Position numbers and translations under genes: made by a program. Of a DNA stretch of 64,000 nucleotides, positions 34,994 through 45,417 are shown in pieces. Numbering within the stretch: position 1 is the stretch's first letter; each line of letters starts with the position of its first letter. This DNA comes from Clitoria ternatea (Eukaryota > Streptophyta > Magnoliopsida > Fabales > Fabaceae). The stretch covers positions 244,999,351 to 245,063,350 of the forward strand of contig CM075669.1 in the NCBI GenBank assembly GCA_037962975.1, in the 5' to 3' direction. Below the pieces are notes generated by a model, which worked only from the letters and a program-made list of their open reading frames with translations, was not told where the DNA came from and searched no databases.

Positions 34994-35001
34994 TATAAAT
35001 A
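34994..35001 (+). promoter_or_regulatory. TATA box of LTR D
   Basis: TATAAATA lies about 960 bp inside the LTR. It would place the U3/R boundary near 35025. Confidence 0.5.
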
Positions 35002-35573
35002 TCAGCTACTGTTGGATTAATTAAAGACTTTTGGAAAGTGAGAAACATCATCTACAATCTTTTTCTTCCAACTCTTGCTAAAAGCCATTAACGAAGAAGA
35101 AATCAAACTTCATTTCTTCCCTTTACAAAGAAAGCTCTAGACTGGTACAAAACTAAAATTCCAGTCGGAATTTACAAGCTGTAAATTGGATATAACTTTA
35201 AGAGCTGCAAGAACTCTTTATTTCCAGGTAGGGGGAGCGTTACATTTCAAATAGATAGTTTATGAATGGATGTGGGGTAATATTATTATGATATATATGT
35301 TGTGTGCATAATTGTTATATAGACCCCGATTATATGACGCATTATGTTTTCATATATTCCATTCATATTATTGATATGAGATTGATGGTGAGTATGCGAA
35401 TGTTATTCATGAATTTTTCATGATGGATATAAATGCATGGGATGCATATCGATTAGTATGTGATGCTTGTATGATGAATGACTATGAAATATGTTGTGAC
35501 TAAAAGACCTTAGGTGGGACTCAAGGCAAAAGACAAAAGACCTTGGGTGGGACTTAAGGCAACCTCTTGAGCA

Positions 35574-35703
35574 GGGCTCGGGGTTTTAGCCCGTGGCACT
35601 CACCATTGTCACTGAGAGTGATGGTGTCACATAAGGGTGTAAACGGTTTGGTACCTGTAAAATGGACGGTTCAGCTGAGAGCTGAGTTATGGCTCGGGGA
35701 GCC
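35574..35703 (+). repeat. Hairpin cluster in LTR D
   Basis: Stems: GGGCT/AGCCC (35574-35592); CACCA and TCACT with AGTGA and TGGTG around loop GAG (35601-35626); CAGCT/AGCTG with loop GAG (35672-35684); GGCTC/GAGCC with loop GGG (35691-35703). The last three have three-base loops. All lie downstream of the TATA box, so they would be in RNA. Confidence 0.65.
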
Positions 35704-36325
35704 AGTGTTGCAACACAATTAAAAGACTTAATAATGGATTTATCCGATTGAATACATGTATGTACTAATATATATTTGTTATTGAGAATGACATGCTATT
35801 TTTGTTATGCTATATGACATGGTGGTGATGTTTTATATACATAGTTATGAATTGGACTTTTAATTCGATTCAATAACTATTATTTGATATGTTTATGCTC
35901 ACCCCCTACTTCCTATCATTTTTACAGTGGATAAAGGGCACAGCGACGGCATATGAAATCACTCAGCAGATTGGAGCACTATGTATTTACTTGTTTGGTA
36001 CATAGTGCGCATAGTGGTTTTGTAGAAGAAGCCTTGGCCGGCTCCTATGATTACCGAGTGTATATTTTCTTTGTATATTAAATAGCCGGTCGGCTTTTGT
36101 AAAGTGACAATAATATTATTTAATTCAGATTTTGTTTTGATCTTGGAATTATTTGTGAAAAGTTTATTTATATTTATTTGTATTTTAAAATGAGACGGTC
36201 GGATTGATGTACAGCTGGTACTGTTAATGTTGAATCCGACTCCTGTTTTAGAAATTTAAATTATTTGCGAAAAATTTATTTGATTTATTGAAATATATTT
36301 TAAAAATTAAGGATGTTATACTATG

Positions 36326-36511
36326 CATCCTAAATGCCACTCCACAACCAACCATTCACCACTACCACTTAGTGGATTTCAATATTCTCAATATCCTTAA
36401 TCTTTACCAATCCTTATTGGACTCATACACATCAATAGTTAATGGCAATCATATTTATCAATTCATACATACACATTTGGGATATTTCACATCATTGATT
36501 TCAATTCGCAA
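36326..36511 (-). mobile_element. LTR C1, third piece
   Basis: This is the short stretch between LTR D and LTR C2, ending with TSD CGCAA of C2. It has no genes. Confidence 0.7.
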
Positions 36512-36867
36512 TGTGACACCCTAAAAATAGGGGTAAATTTTTCATGATTTTAGTGTAATTAATTCATGATAGTTGTAAGTGGTAAAGCTGTTTATTTATT
36601 TCCCCGGACCTATCAGAGACCTATCTTATATGTGAAGATATGAGAAGGTAAGTCAAGAGGATATGAATAAATGCTCCAATTAAAAACAGCGGAAGAATTT
36701 AGAATAAGTTAATGCTATGTGATTAAAATTAAGAGGTCGTCCATTATAAAAATTAATAAATCAGATTTTATGACCAAGGTATTCATGAAGTAATGTGGAA
36801 TCAGGGTTTAATGAAAAGAAAAGAGAAAACAGTTTAATAAATGAGTTTTTGGGAAGTCAGGGTCCCC

Positions 36868-37740
36868 TCGCTCAAGCGAAATTCCCACTCGCTTGAGCGA
36901 GTGCCATACAATGCACATGGGCGAGACAGAAGGGAGCTGAACGAAAAGAGAAAGGGAGTTACAGGGGTCACTTCGCTCAAGCGAATTTCGACTCGCTTGA
37001 GCGAGACACACAAGCCTCGCTTGGGCGGAGCCAGCGAGCGTGGGCGAAAATCGTCTAGAATCGAATTCAATACCAACTTGCTTGAGCGAGCACCTCAACC
37101 GAGGCCATTCGCTCGAGCGAAATTCGGCCAGTATCTAAACTACTCATTACTCGTTTGGGCGAGACCTCCTCGCCTAAGCAAATAACTTCCAGAGCCGAGC
37201 TTATACTCGCTCGCTCAACATGGCTCCCCAATGCTCGGGTTTTCATTCGGCAGAATCCTTCCAAACCGACCCATCTCTCACTCAATTTTCTACTCGGCAA
37301 AATAATCCAGACCGACCCATCTCTCACTCAATTTTCCACTCGGTAAAATAATCCAGACCGACCCATCTCTCACTCAATTTTTTACTCGGCAAAATAATCC
37401 AGACCGACCCATCTCTCACTCAGTTTTCCACTCGACAAAAACATTCCAAATCCGAGTCATCTCTCACTCGGTTTTCCGCTCGGTAAAATCATTCCAAATC
37501 CGAGTCATCTCTCACTCGGTCTGGGCTCCCTAGCACTCGGTTTTTCACTCACCTCGCTAGGGCGAATGCCATCCTCATGATCCTTCGCTCGGGTGAATTT
37601 TGTCCAGTGGCTAATTCTCTTCGCCCTTGCTCGGGCGAGACCCCATTCGCCTGGGCGAATTTCATCCAGTAACCAAACACTGATACTGGGACAATCTCGC
37701 TTGAACGAGATTCACTCTCGCTTGAGCAAGATCATCATAC
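36868..37740. repeat. Palindrome block and ~60-bp repeats in LTR C2
   Basis: CTCGCTTGAGCGAG-type words occur at 36868-37120 and again at 37550-37740. Between them, from about 37245 to 37525, units of roughly 60 bp carry CCGACCCATCTCTCACTCAA or CCGAGTCATCTCTCACTCGG. This is the densest block combining both motifs. Confidence 0.75.
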
Positions 37741-38640
37741 AACATGCAGAAACTTGGAAATGTACACAACACAGCATACCAAAATTTAACTCAAGCTAAT
37801 TTACCATAATTCATTACATCTCAATCATTATATTAGTCATTTAAAACTTGTTCCAGACAAGCATGTTCAAAAATTCCCATTACGACTCATCAAACGTATA
37901 AAAATCAATTCATCATCTCTTCTACTTCATAAAATTAATACACAAATATAATTCTTCATTCATTCATTAAAATAAGGGAAGACTCATCATTCATACATTC
38001 ACAGGGTTATGATTGAAAATGAGTCATGGACAAAAGATCTCATTTTCCTCCATGACCTTCCCAAAATCATCATTTTATATATATATCTAGTTATCATCCA
38101 TACGAATATCTATTCTAAACCTATATTATACAAAATATAAAGGATGTCATACACATTACAATCCTTCCACACAACTATTAAAATCAAAATACTGCCGGCC
38201 AAGGCATTCTTTACCAAAAAGAGGCTTCCTTCACACTTCTCCTTCATAAAACAGCTCCAAAGCAAGTCCTACAACACAGGAGCTAAAAAGATATACCACA
38301 GGGAGAGTGAGTATACTTTCTCAATGATGAAATTCCAACAAATAAGATAACATATGAATGAATGCAATACAGTTATTCCCTCCTCAAGGAAAGTTCATTC
38401 AACACTAAATCAATCACCCCTCAATATTCATCTAAATACATATACCCATCAAGTTTCCCAAAATCACATTAACCAATATCACAATCAAGATTAATAATTC
38501 AAAACAAGGGTTCCACCTACTCCTCTCATAACCTCACAAACAGAGTATCACTTTATGCCATGCTTCTATGGCTAATACATGTGCTAGTGTTTATAATACA
38601 TATGCACAGATCCGATTTCAGTCACATAAATTAACATCAT

Positions 38641-39111
38641 CACTCCGGGATATACCCTTCATGGCACCCCGCAAGGTGATATATTCATGAATTCACAACA
38701 TCATCATCACTCCGGGATTTACCCTTCGTGGAACCCCGCAAGGTGATATATTCATAAACACGATAACATCGTCTTCACTCCGGGGTATACCCTTCGTGGC
38801 ACCCCGCAAGGTGATATATTCATCAATTCACAACATCATCATCACTCCGGGATTTACCCTTCGTGGCACCCCACAAGGTGATATATTCATAAATACGATA
38901 ACATCGTCTTCACTCCGGGATATACCCTTCATGGCACCCCGCAAGGTGATATATTCATCAATTCATAACATCATCATCACTTTGGGATTTACCCTTCGTG
39001 GCACCCGCAAGGTTATATATTCATAAACACGATAACATCATCTTCACTCCGGGATATACCCTTCGTGGCACCCCGCAAGGTGATATATTCATCAATTCAC
39101 AACATCATCAT
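38641..39111. repeat. 67-bp minisatellite with alternating unit types
   Basis: Seven units start at 38641, 38708, 38776, 38843, 38911, 38978 and 39045. All share CACTCCGGGAT, then CCCTTCGTGGCACC, then GCAAGGTGATATATTCAT. Odd units end in an AATTCACAACATCATCAT-type tail, even units mostly in an AACACGATAACATCGTCTT-type tail, so the real repeat is a dimer of about 135 bp. Each unit can form CACC/GGTG with loop CCGCAA. This is not a CRISPR array: repeats and spacers are not distinct and units differ throughout. Confidence 0.9.
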
Positions 39112-40149
39112 ATCGTTCATGAAGTCAATAACAGCATCATCTTATAACATGCCATTCATAGCCTCATTTAGGCTTCGTCATATAAATACTCATTTTAAAA
39201 ACAACATACACAATTCCCATTTCAACCACATGATAACACATCCATTCAAAACAATATGCCATATTACATTAATACATACATTATCATCACAATTCTCATA
39301 CATTTAGAAAATACACCCCTCTCCTACCTTAAGAGAAGTACGCTTCCGGGTTTGACATTCCCGCTTCACAAGAGTTATCAAGTCCTACACCAATCATTAT
39401 AGGACCTTATCAATTATTCATTCAAAAGCCATTTCAATATACATATACATATCTATGTACACATGATTCTCCTCATGTGGAAGCTATCATAAGTTTATTT
39501 ATTTGCTTACTTAGGCTTCGGGAATTCCTTCCCTTAATCCACCATTCATTATTATCAAGGCTACAACCTAACTTGTTAGGTTATCCCATTTGCCACACTT
39601 CACATTAATTCTATCTCAAGTGGGTTTTATTCATATTCTCTAACCACCATCTCTAGTTACCATTAAATGTTAATGCCTCTTCATTTATTACACTTCCCTC
39701 ATCAATAAATGTTAACCCTTTCAATATTATACATTTCCCCCAAAATTTCATAAGTTAGGGTTTTGTAAAAACCCAACTCCATCTTAAATGCACTTCCATA
39801 CTCATAATCTTTTAACCCCATCATCCATATATTTCATTTATTACTCATAAATACCCAAATTTATTTCACCCACACCTTAGGGTTCATGCATTTAATGTTT
39901 TCTTTCTCTACCCACAAACATTTAATACTCTTCCAAGTTACCATCCCTTATCCTCTAGGTTCCAAACTTAAAAGTAGTGGTAAAGAGCTTACCTTGCTCC
40001 AAAATGAAAATGGGATTCAAAGGGAAGATGAGGATGACGAAAATGAAGAGGAGGGAGGAGCTTCAAGCCACAATGTCCTCCTCCAACTTGGAGAAAACGA
40101 AAATAGGAGAGAAGAATAAGCAAACCACTTGCTTAGTTTTTTGGGAAGG

Positions 40150-40174
40150 AAAGAAGAAGAAGAAGAAGAAGAAA
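40150..40174. repeat. (GAA)n microsatellite in LTR C2
   Basis: A run of about seven GAA or AAG triplets within a purine-rich stretch. Confidence 0.85.
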
Positions 40175-40596
40175 GGAAGAGGAAGTGTGTTGGCGTGGAG
40201 AAGAAGAGAGTTACGGGAAAAATGAGAGTGAATTGGTGAGGTTTTTATTTTATTTTTATTCTCATCACTTAATTCTTCCGTTTTTCACTAAACAGGTTCT
40301 CCGTTCGGGCTCGATACGTATTCTAAAAATTATTCCGAATACATATGCGGATCCCCAATAACATTATCTACAACCCTGACCAACGGCATCTCAATCGGAG
40401 ATACTTGGTCCAACACCCATATTTTATCCGGGTTAATTTTCAACTTATTCGGTCATAATATCTCACCACAGTCTCAGAGAATCTTAATTAAATTATTTCT
40501 AGTATTTTGGAACTTTAGTTAGTCCATGTTTAACTATTCAATATTTATTTTCTTGATTTAACTTTCTATTTTAAAAATTCGGGGTGTTACACGCAA

Positions 40597-41977
40597 CATG
40601 GTCTCAAACCATCATGACATATTTCAACAATATAATATCATATTCACTATCCCAAACACATGCCACATAACATCATCCATTTTAAATGCACACCAATCAC
40701 AAAATCATCACATCATCCATTTAAACAATCACCGAACACAAACATATATACGTATTTTCACATTAACAATGGATGAAAATATGCATTTAGAATAGTTACC
40801 CCCTCCTACCTCAAGAGAAGTGGTAGTCAACGTGGTCCAATGGTCCCGCCTCGTCAATGGGGTTATTTCCTACATTTCAATATATCACACAATCAATTTT
40901 CTATTCAAACTACCAAGATTCAAGTGCATATTCATTTACTTGGTGTTTATATCACTTTAAATTCTCAAACCAAATTTATTTCATTAATTCCACCACAACC
41001 ACCATGGGTTAGGTGCCTACATTTATTATTATGCATTTTTGATATCAAACCCATTAATGGCTTCCCACATTAATGGTTTCCAACAACCATTAAGCTTCAT
41101 TAATGGCCATTCACCATTTATAGCCTCATTTTACCTCATCAATAATATTTACTTAACACCATAAATGCTTCTCCACCCTTATTTAACATTTCCCCTAAAC
41201 CCTAGGGTTAGGGTTTCTCTAAAACCCAACAATCATCATCAATGTCCATCATCTTCCACCACATTAAATGCCATTTTCATGTACCCCATCATGTCCTCAT
41301 AAAACTCATATTAATTACACCTCACCTTAGGGTTTCTCATCTTAAATGCTTCCGACTTATAACACACATGCATTTAACTCTCTCCCAATAACCATTACCC
41401 GAAACCTAGGGCATAAGGCTCAAGAAAATAAAGGAAGATCCTTACCTCAAGCTAAAAGAAATGAGTTCCCAGAATGGGGAAGGAAGAACACGAAAATGAG
41501 AAGAGAGGGATGAGAGTCTTCAAGCTCCCAAGCTCCAAACAAAAATGGAAGAGGAGAAAAGGGCCACCACTTGCATAGGGTTTTTGGAAGGAGAAGAAGA
41601 TGGAGAGTGAAAACGAAAGTATGAGGAGAAAAGGAGAATGGGAATTAGAAGAAATGGCAATGTGAAGTGTAGATTAAACAGGATCTTCTTTGGTGCCCAA
41701 TACTTTATCTAAAAATTATTCTGAATATGTATTCAGATTCCCAGTAATATTTTTAGTGGCCCTGACCATTATCATCCCAATCGGAGATAATTGGTCCGAC
41801 ACCCATATTTTAATCTGGTCGGTTTTAAGCTTATTTGGTCCCAATAAATTACTAATAGTCCCCAAGAATCTTAATTTAATTATTTTTAATATTTTGGGAT
41901 TTTAAATAATCCACATTCAATTATTCAATATTTATTTCTCCTAATTAGTCCTTTATTTTGAAATTTAGGGTGTTACA
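40597..41977 (-). mobile_element. LTR C1, fourth piece
   Basis: This is the remainder of C1 after C2, with the family phrase CCTCAAGAGAAGTGG near 40810 and the terminal GGGTGTTACA. Short open frames here have no family features. Confidence 0.75.
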
Positions 41978-42107
41978 ATATTTATAGAAATGGAGAAGGT
42001 ACTATTCCAATGGTCACTATACAACGATCACTATGTAATTTTTTAATAATATATTTTTTAAAATTTTAATTTATTTTTTTATCCAGACAAAAATAGGTGT
42101 TCACAAC
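41978..42107. other. Unassigned AT-rich junction
   Basis: About 130 bp lies between the C1 TSD (ATATT) and the abrupt start of element E RNase H homology. I see no gene or motif. It marks a deletion or rearrangement breakpoint of E. Confidence 0.4.
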
Positions 42108-43307
42108 CATCATGGCCGACACATGCAAGGATTTTCTACTAAGAGCATCCTCAACCATATTAGCCTTTCCCGGATGATACTTCAACTCAAAGTCATAGTC
42201 CTTTAAGAACTTTATCCATCTCCTTTGACGCATGTTTAATTCTTTTTGATTAAAGAGGTATTTCAAGCTTTTGGGATCACTAAAGACCACAAACCTCGAA
42301 CCATAGAGATAATGATGCCAGATCTTTAAGGAAAACACAACTGCCACCAACTTTAAGTCATGAGTGGGATAATTGACTTCATGGAGCCTCAGATGACGTG
42401 AAGCATAAGAAATTACACACTTCTTCTGCATTAAAACACATCAAAGACCATTCTTAGAAGCATCACAATACACCATAAAGTCTTCCTGCAAGTTAGGCAA
42501 CGCCAGTATAGGTGCAGAAGTGAGTCTCATCTTCAACTCTTCAAAACTCTTCTCACATCCAACATTCCACACAAATGGTTGATTCTTCCCAATCAACTTT
42601 GTCAAAGGCCTAGCAAGACGAGAGAATCCCTAAATAAATCTTCGGTAGTATCCAACAAGACAAAGGAAACTCTGAATTTCAGTGACAGTTGTAGGCCTAG
42701 ACCATGCCATAACCGCCTCAACCTTAAAAGGATCAACAGAAACACCTTCTATAGATATCACATGCCTTAGAAATTGGACACTCTCTAGCCAAAATTCATA
42801 TTTAGAGAGTTTAGCATAAAGTTGTTTCTCTCTAAGTGTACCCAGCACCAATCTCAAATGTTCTTTATGCTCCCCATGGCTCTTGGAATACACCAAAATG
42901 TCATCAATGAATATCACCATGAATCAATCAAGGTAATCATGAAAGATGGAGTTCATGCAGTCCATGAACATAATTGGAGCATTAGTCACTCTAAATGGCA
43001 TCATAACATACTCATAGTGACCATATCGTGTCCTAAAAGCAGTTTTCGGGATATCTCCGGCCTTCACCCTAATTTGGTGCTAACCGGATCGTAAGTTAAT
43101 CTTGGAGAACACAATAGCACCCCTCAAATGATCCAACAAGTCATCTATGCATGGTAGAGGGTACTTGTTCTTGATCGTCATCTTATTCAATTGGCGGTAA
43201 TCAACATATAACTTCATCATTGCATCCTTCTTCTTCACTAGCAACACAGGAGCTCCCCAAAGGAACACACTAGGTCGAATGAACTCTCTTTCGAGCAACT
43301 CCTCCAC
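42108..43307 (-). pseudogene. Element E reverse transcriptase and RNase H (partial)
   Basis: RT begins with EREFIRPS and GAPVLLVKKKD, and has the catalytic FIDDILVYS near 42900. RNase H has VYCDASKNGL, ASRHLRLHEVNYPTHDL and KYHPGKANMVEDALSR, then homology stops at the AMMV position. Stops are at 43080-43082 (a conserved Tyr position), near 42928 (just before the FIDD block), and at 42630 and near 42444. The frame is the same throughout. Several family-conserved residues are changed, for example Cys to Tyr in the KLSKYEFW block. Confidence 0.85.
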
Positions 43308-43934
43308 TTACTTTTTCAACTCAGTTAACTCTATAGAAGACATCTTATAAGAAGCCATAGAAGGCGGTTCTGCACCCAGAACAAGATCAATAACAAACTT
43401 AACCTTACGCGGAGGTGGGAAATCGGGAACCTCTTCAAGAAAGACATCAAGGAATTCAGATACCACTGGAACTCCTAAAGGATCAGAATTATTAGTTCCA
43501 TCAGCAAGAGATAACAACATGCAAAGTTGGGATATACCTTGCATATCAAATTTGTCGACGCTTAGGGGAAGGAAGATGATACCTCTTTGTTGGTAATCAA
43601 CCATGATCTTGTTGGTGGAAAGCCAATCCATACCGAGGATGATCTCCAAGTCTCTCATAGGCAAACAGACAAGGGAGACAATGAATCTTCTCCTTTTAAG
43701 GAGCATCTCAACGTTGTCACAACGTGAAACTGATCTAAGACAAGCATCGGTCGGAGTAGTGACCATAAAAGCATTTTTCATTATATTCACCGGCAATCTC
43801 AACCTCTGTACACACTCCTCGGACACAAAAGAATGGGTAGCTCCCGAATCATAAATAACATGCACCGTAGTACCAAGTATCTCACACTTACTTTCAATTA
43901 AGTTACCAGCTTGTGCAGCTTCCTCTCCAGTCAC
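43308..43934 (-). pseudogene. Element E aspartic protease and linker to RT
   Basis: Active-site block DSGATHSF after CEILGTTVHVIY, followed by LEIILGMDWLSTNKIMVDY, then the linker with VPVVSEFLDVF. It continues in frame from the RT piece, and a stop at 43308 separates the two. Confidence 0.85.
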
Positions 43935-45072
43935 AGTAAAAATCCTCCCCGGAGTTTGTGTAGTCTTTCCTCTATTGCCACTACCATGTCTCCTATCGGT
44001 GTGGCCGCCACGACCTCTAGTTTATCCACCAGTAGCCCCATTACCACGTCCACAACCACTAGCGTGGCCTCTACGGTTCATAGGAGCAGGAGTAGTGGGA
44101 CGTGTAGGAGTTGATTGAGACATTAGCTCTCCTTGCAAGTAGAGGACATACAGGTCGGATGTGACCCACTTGGTCACAGTTAAAGCAAACTACACCGTCT
44201 TGGTGCACACACTCACAAGTATGATCAGGTCTTCCATATTTAGTGTAACATGGCCTATGAGTATTTTCATTGCCCTGACCATAACCATAACCACTGCCTT
44301 TAACTTGGGCACCAGAATGAGCACCTCTCTAGAAATGCCCTCTCTTGGGGTTGCCATGCTTCTTGAAACTGGATAATGGACCTTTCAGCCTACGGTCAAA
44401 CCTGGAATGGTGTGATGGGGCATGCTCCTCAAAGATACAACACTTGTTCATAAGCACCGTGAAGCTTCTGATCTCCTGATGACAAATGGCCCTTTGGATG
44501 TTAGGACATAGGCCATTTTCAAACTTCACGCATTTAGAAGCTTTTGTTCCCTCTTGCTAGTATGAAGGGTAGAACTTACATAGTTCTTCAAATTTGGAAG
44601 CATACTCTTCAACAGATAGGTTGCCTTGCTTGAGCTCCATGAACTCAAGCTCTTTCTTGCTCATGTAGCTCTCGGGCACATACTTCCTCATCAATTCAAA
44701 CTTGAAATTCTCCCAAACTAAGGGAGTAGCAGCCGTAAGCATCCGACTCTTGGTGAGTCTCCACCAAGTTTTAGCCTTATCCCTTAACATGAAAACATCA
44801 TACTACACTTTCTGGAGCTCAGAGCACTCAAAGCTATCAAAGATCCTTTCCACATCACAGATCCAAAAGCATGCTTGTTCGGGTCTAAACTCACCATGAA
44901 ACTCTAAAGGCTTCCTCTTCAAGAATTTGTCAAGGCCAGAAGCGCCTTGAACTGCTGGACGGGCTTGCCGATCATTTCCCTGCGTCTTACGGTTTTGCAT
45001 TTCAAGAATGTCAGCAAAACGGTTCAAGGCCCGAGCAATAAAATCATCATGATCAGCGTGACGACGAGCCAT
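43935..45072 (-). pseudogene. Element E gag with zinc knuckle
   Basis: I choose the ATG at 45070-45072 (MARRHADHDDF) over the upstream one at 45147, because relatives A and F start at this position. Gag blocks: LDKFLKRKPLEFHG, LRDKAKTWW, RKYVPESYMSKKELEF, LKQGNLSVEEYASKFEEL, SKCVKFENGL. One CCHC knuckle, CFNCDQVGHIRPVC, lies near 44155-44195 in a different frame, so an indel lies between about 44329 and 44195. Stops interrupt the gag at 44803, 44557 and 44329. Confidence 0.85.
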
Positions 45073-45400
45073 CTTAAAATCTATATTCACAACACTAAGT
45101 TCAACTAACATTAGTGAGTTAGTCAATAGGCACTCCTGTGGCCACACACTATAGCAATTTATCTTATAACTAAGCCTTATCTCCCTATTATATAAATTGT
45201 CAAAAGCAATAGGGTAATATCAATTCAAGGCATGCTATCACGTCTCAATATCATGCATACATACATAATCATGCTAATTCATCATTGGGAGGGATTAGCG
45301 TGAAGAAAGCTTGGCCGAACTTATCAAAATCAAACATCAATCATATTTAATACATCAAAAGTGCAATTATATTGACAATCATTCAAATAAAGCATGTTAT

Positions 45401-45412
45401 GCCCTGATACCA
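45401..45412 (-). promoter_or_regulatory. Element E primer-binding site (variant)
   Basis: Sense TGGTATCAGGGC, one base off the usual tRNA-iMet complement (A to G at position 10), five bases from the LTR edge at 45418. Confidence 0.75.
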
Positions 45413-45417
45413 CCCAA

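Larger units (their letters stand above)
34035..36320 (+). mobile_element. Solo LTR D (2.29 kb)
   Basis: It begins TGTAACATCC and ends GGATGTTATA (a one-base change from the usual TTACA). The TSD is CTATG at 34030-34034 and 36321-36325. No internal region is present. A TATA box (TATAAATA) lies at 34994-35001. The U3-like part upstream of it is full of CCGAGTGA words. The part downstream of the TATA box has hairpins at 35574-35703 and a short duplication of AAAAGACCTTGGGTGGGACT-like sequence near 35500-35560. Confidence 0.88.
36512..40591 (-). mobile_element. Solo LTR C2 (4.08 kb)
   Basis: It begins TGTGACACCC and ends GGGGTGTTACA, with TSD CGCAA at 36507-36511 and 40592-40596. It is related to C1 and to the LTR of E (shared start, U5 hairpin, and the phrases TTTCTCAATGATGAA and CCTCAAGAGAAGT), so one family inserted into its own relative. 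It contains the palindromes, TCTCACTCGG words and a 67-bp minisatellite. Open frames inside are readings of these repeats. Confidence 0.88.
8831..41977 (-). mobile_element. Solo LTR C1, interrupted by three large insertions
   Basis: C1 begins TGTAACACCC at 8831 and ends GGTGTTACA at 41977. The flanks are GTATT (8826-8830) and ATATT (41978-41982), a 5-bp duplication with one mismatch. Its own sequence survives in four pieces: 8831-8899, about 32222-34034, 36326-36511 and 40597-41977, about 3.45 kb in total. Inserted into it are the MITE/B/A/I nest, solo LTR D and solo LTR C2. No internal region of its own is visible, so it is probably a solo LTR. Minus orientation is inferred from its likeness to the LTR of element E, whose genes read on the minus strand. 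Confidence 0.8.

Noticed and set aside
38641..39111. CRISPR-like regular repeat array
   Set aside because: Units of 67 bp are similar along their whole length with no distinct repeat and spacer parts, and the context is a plant LTR.
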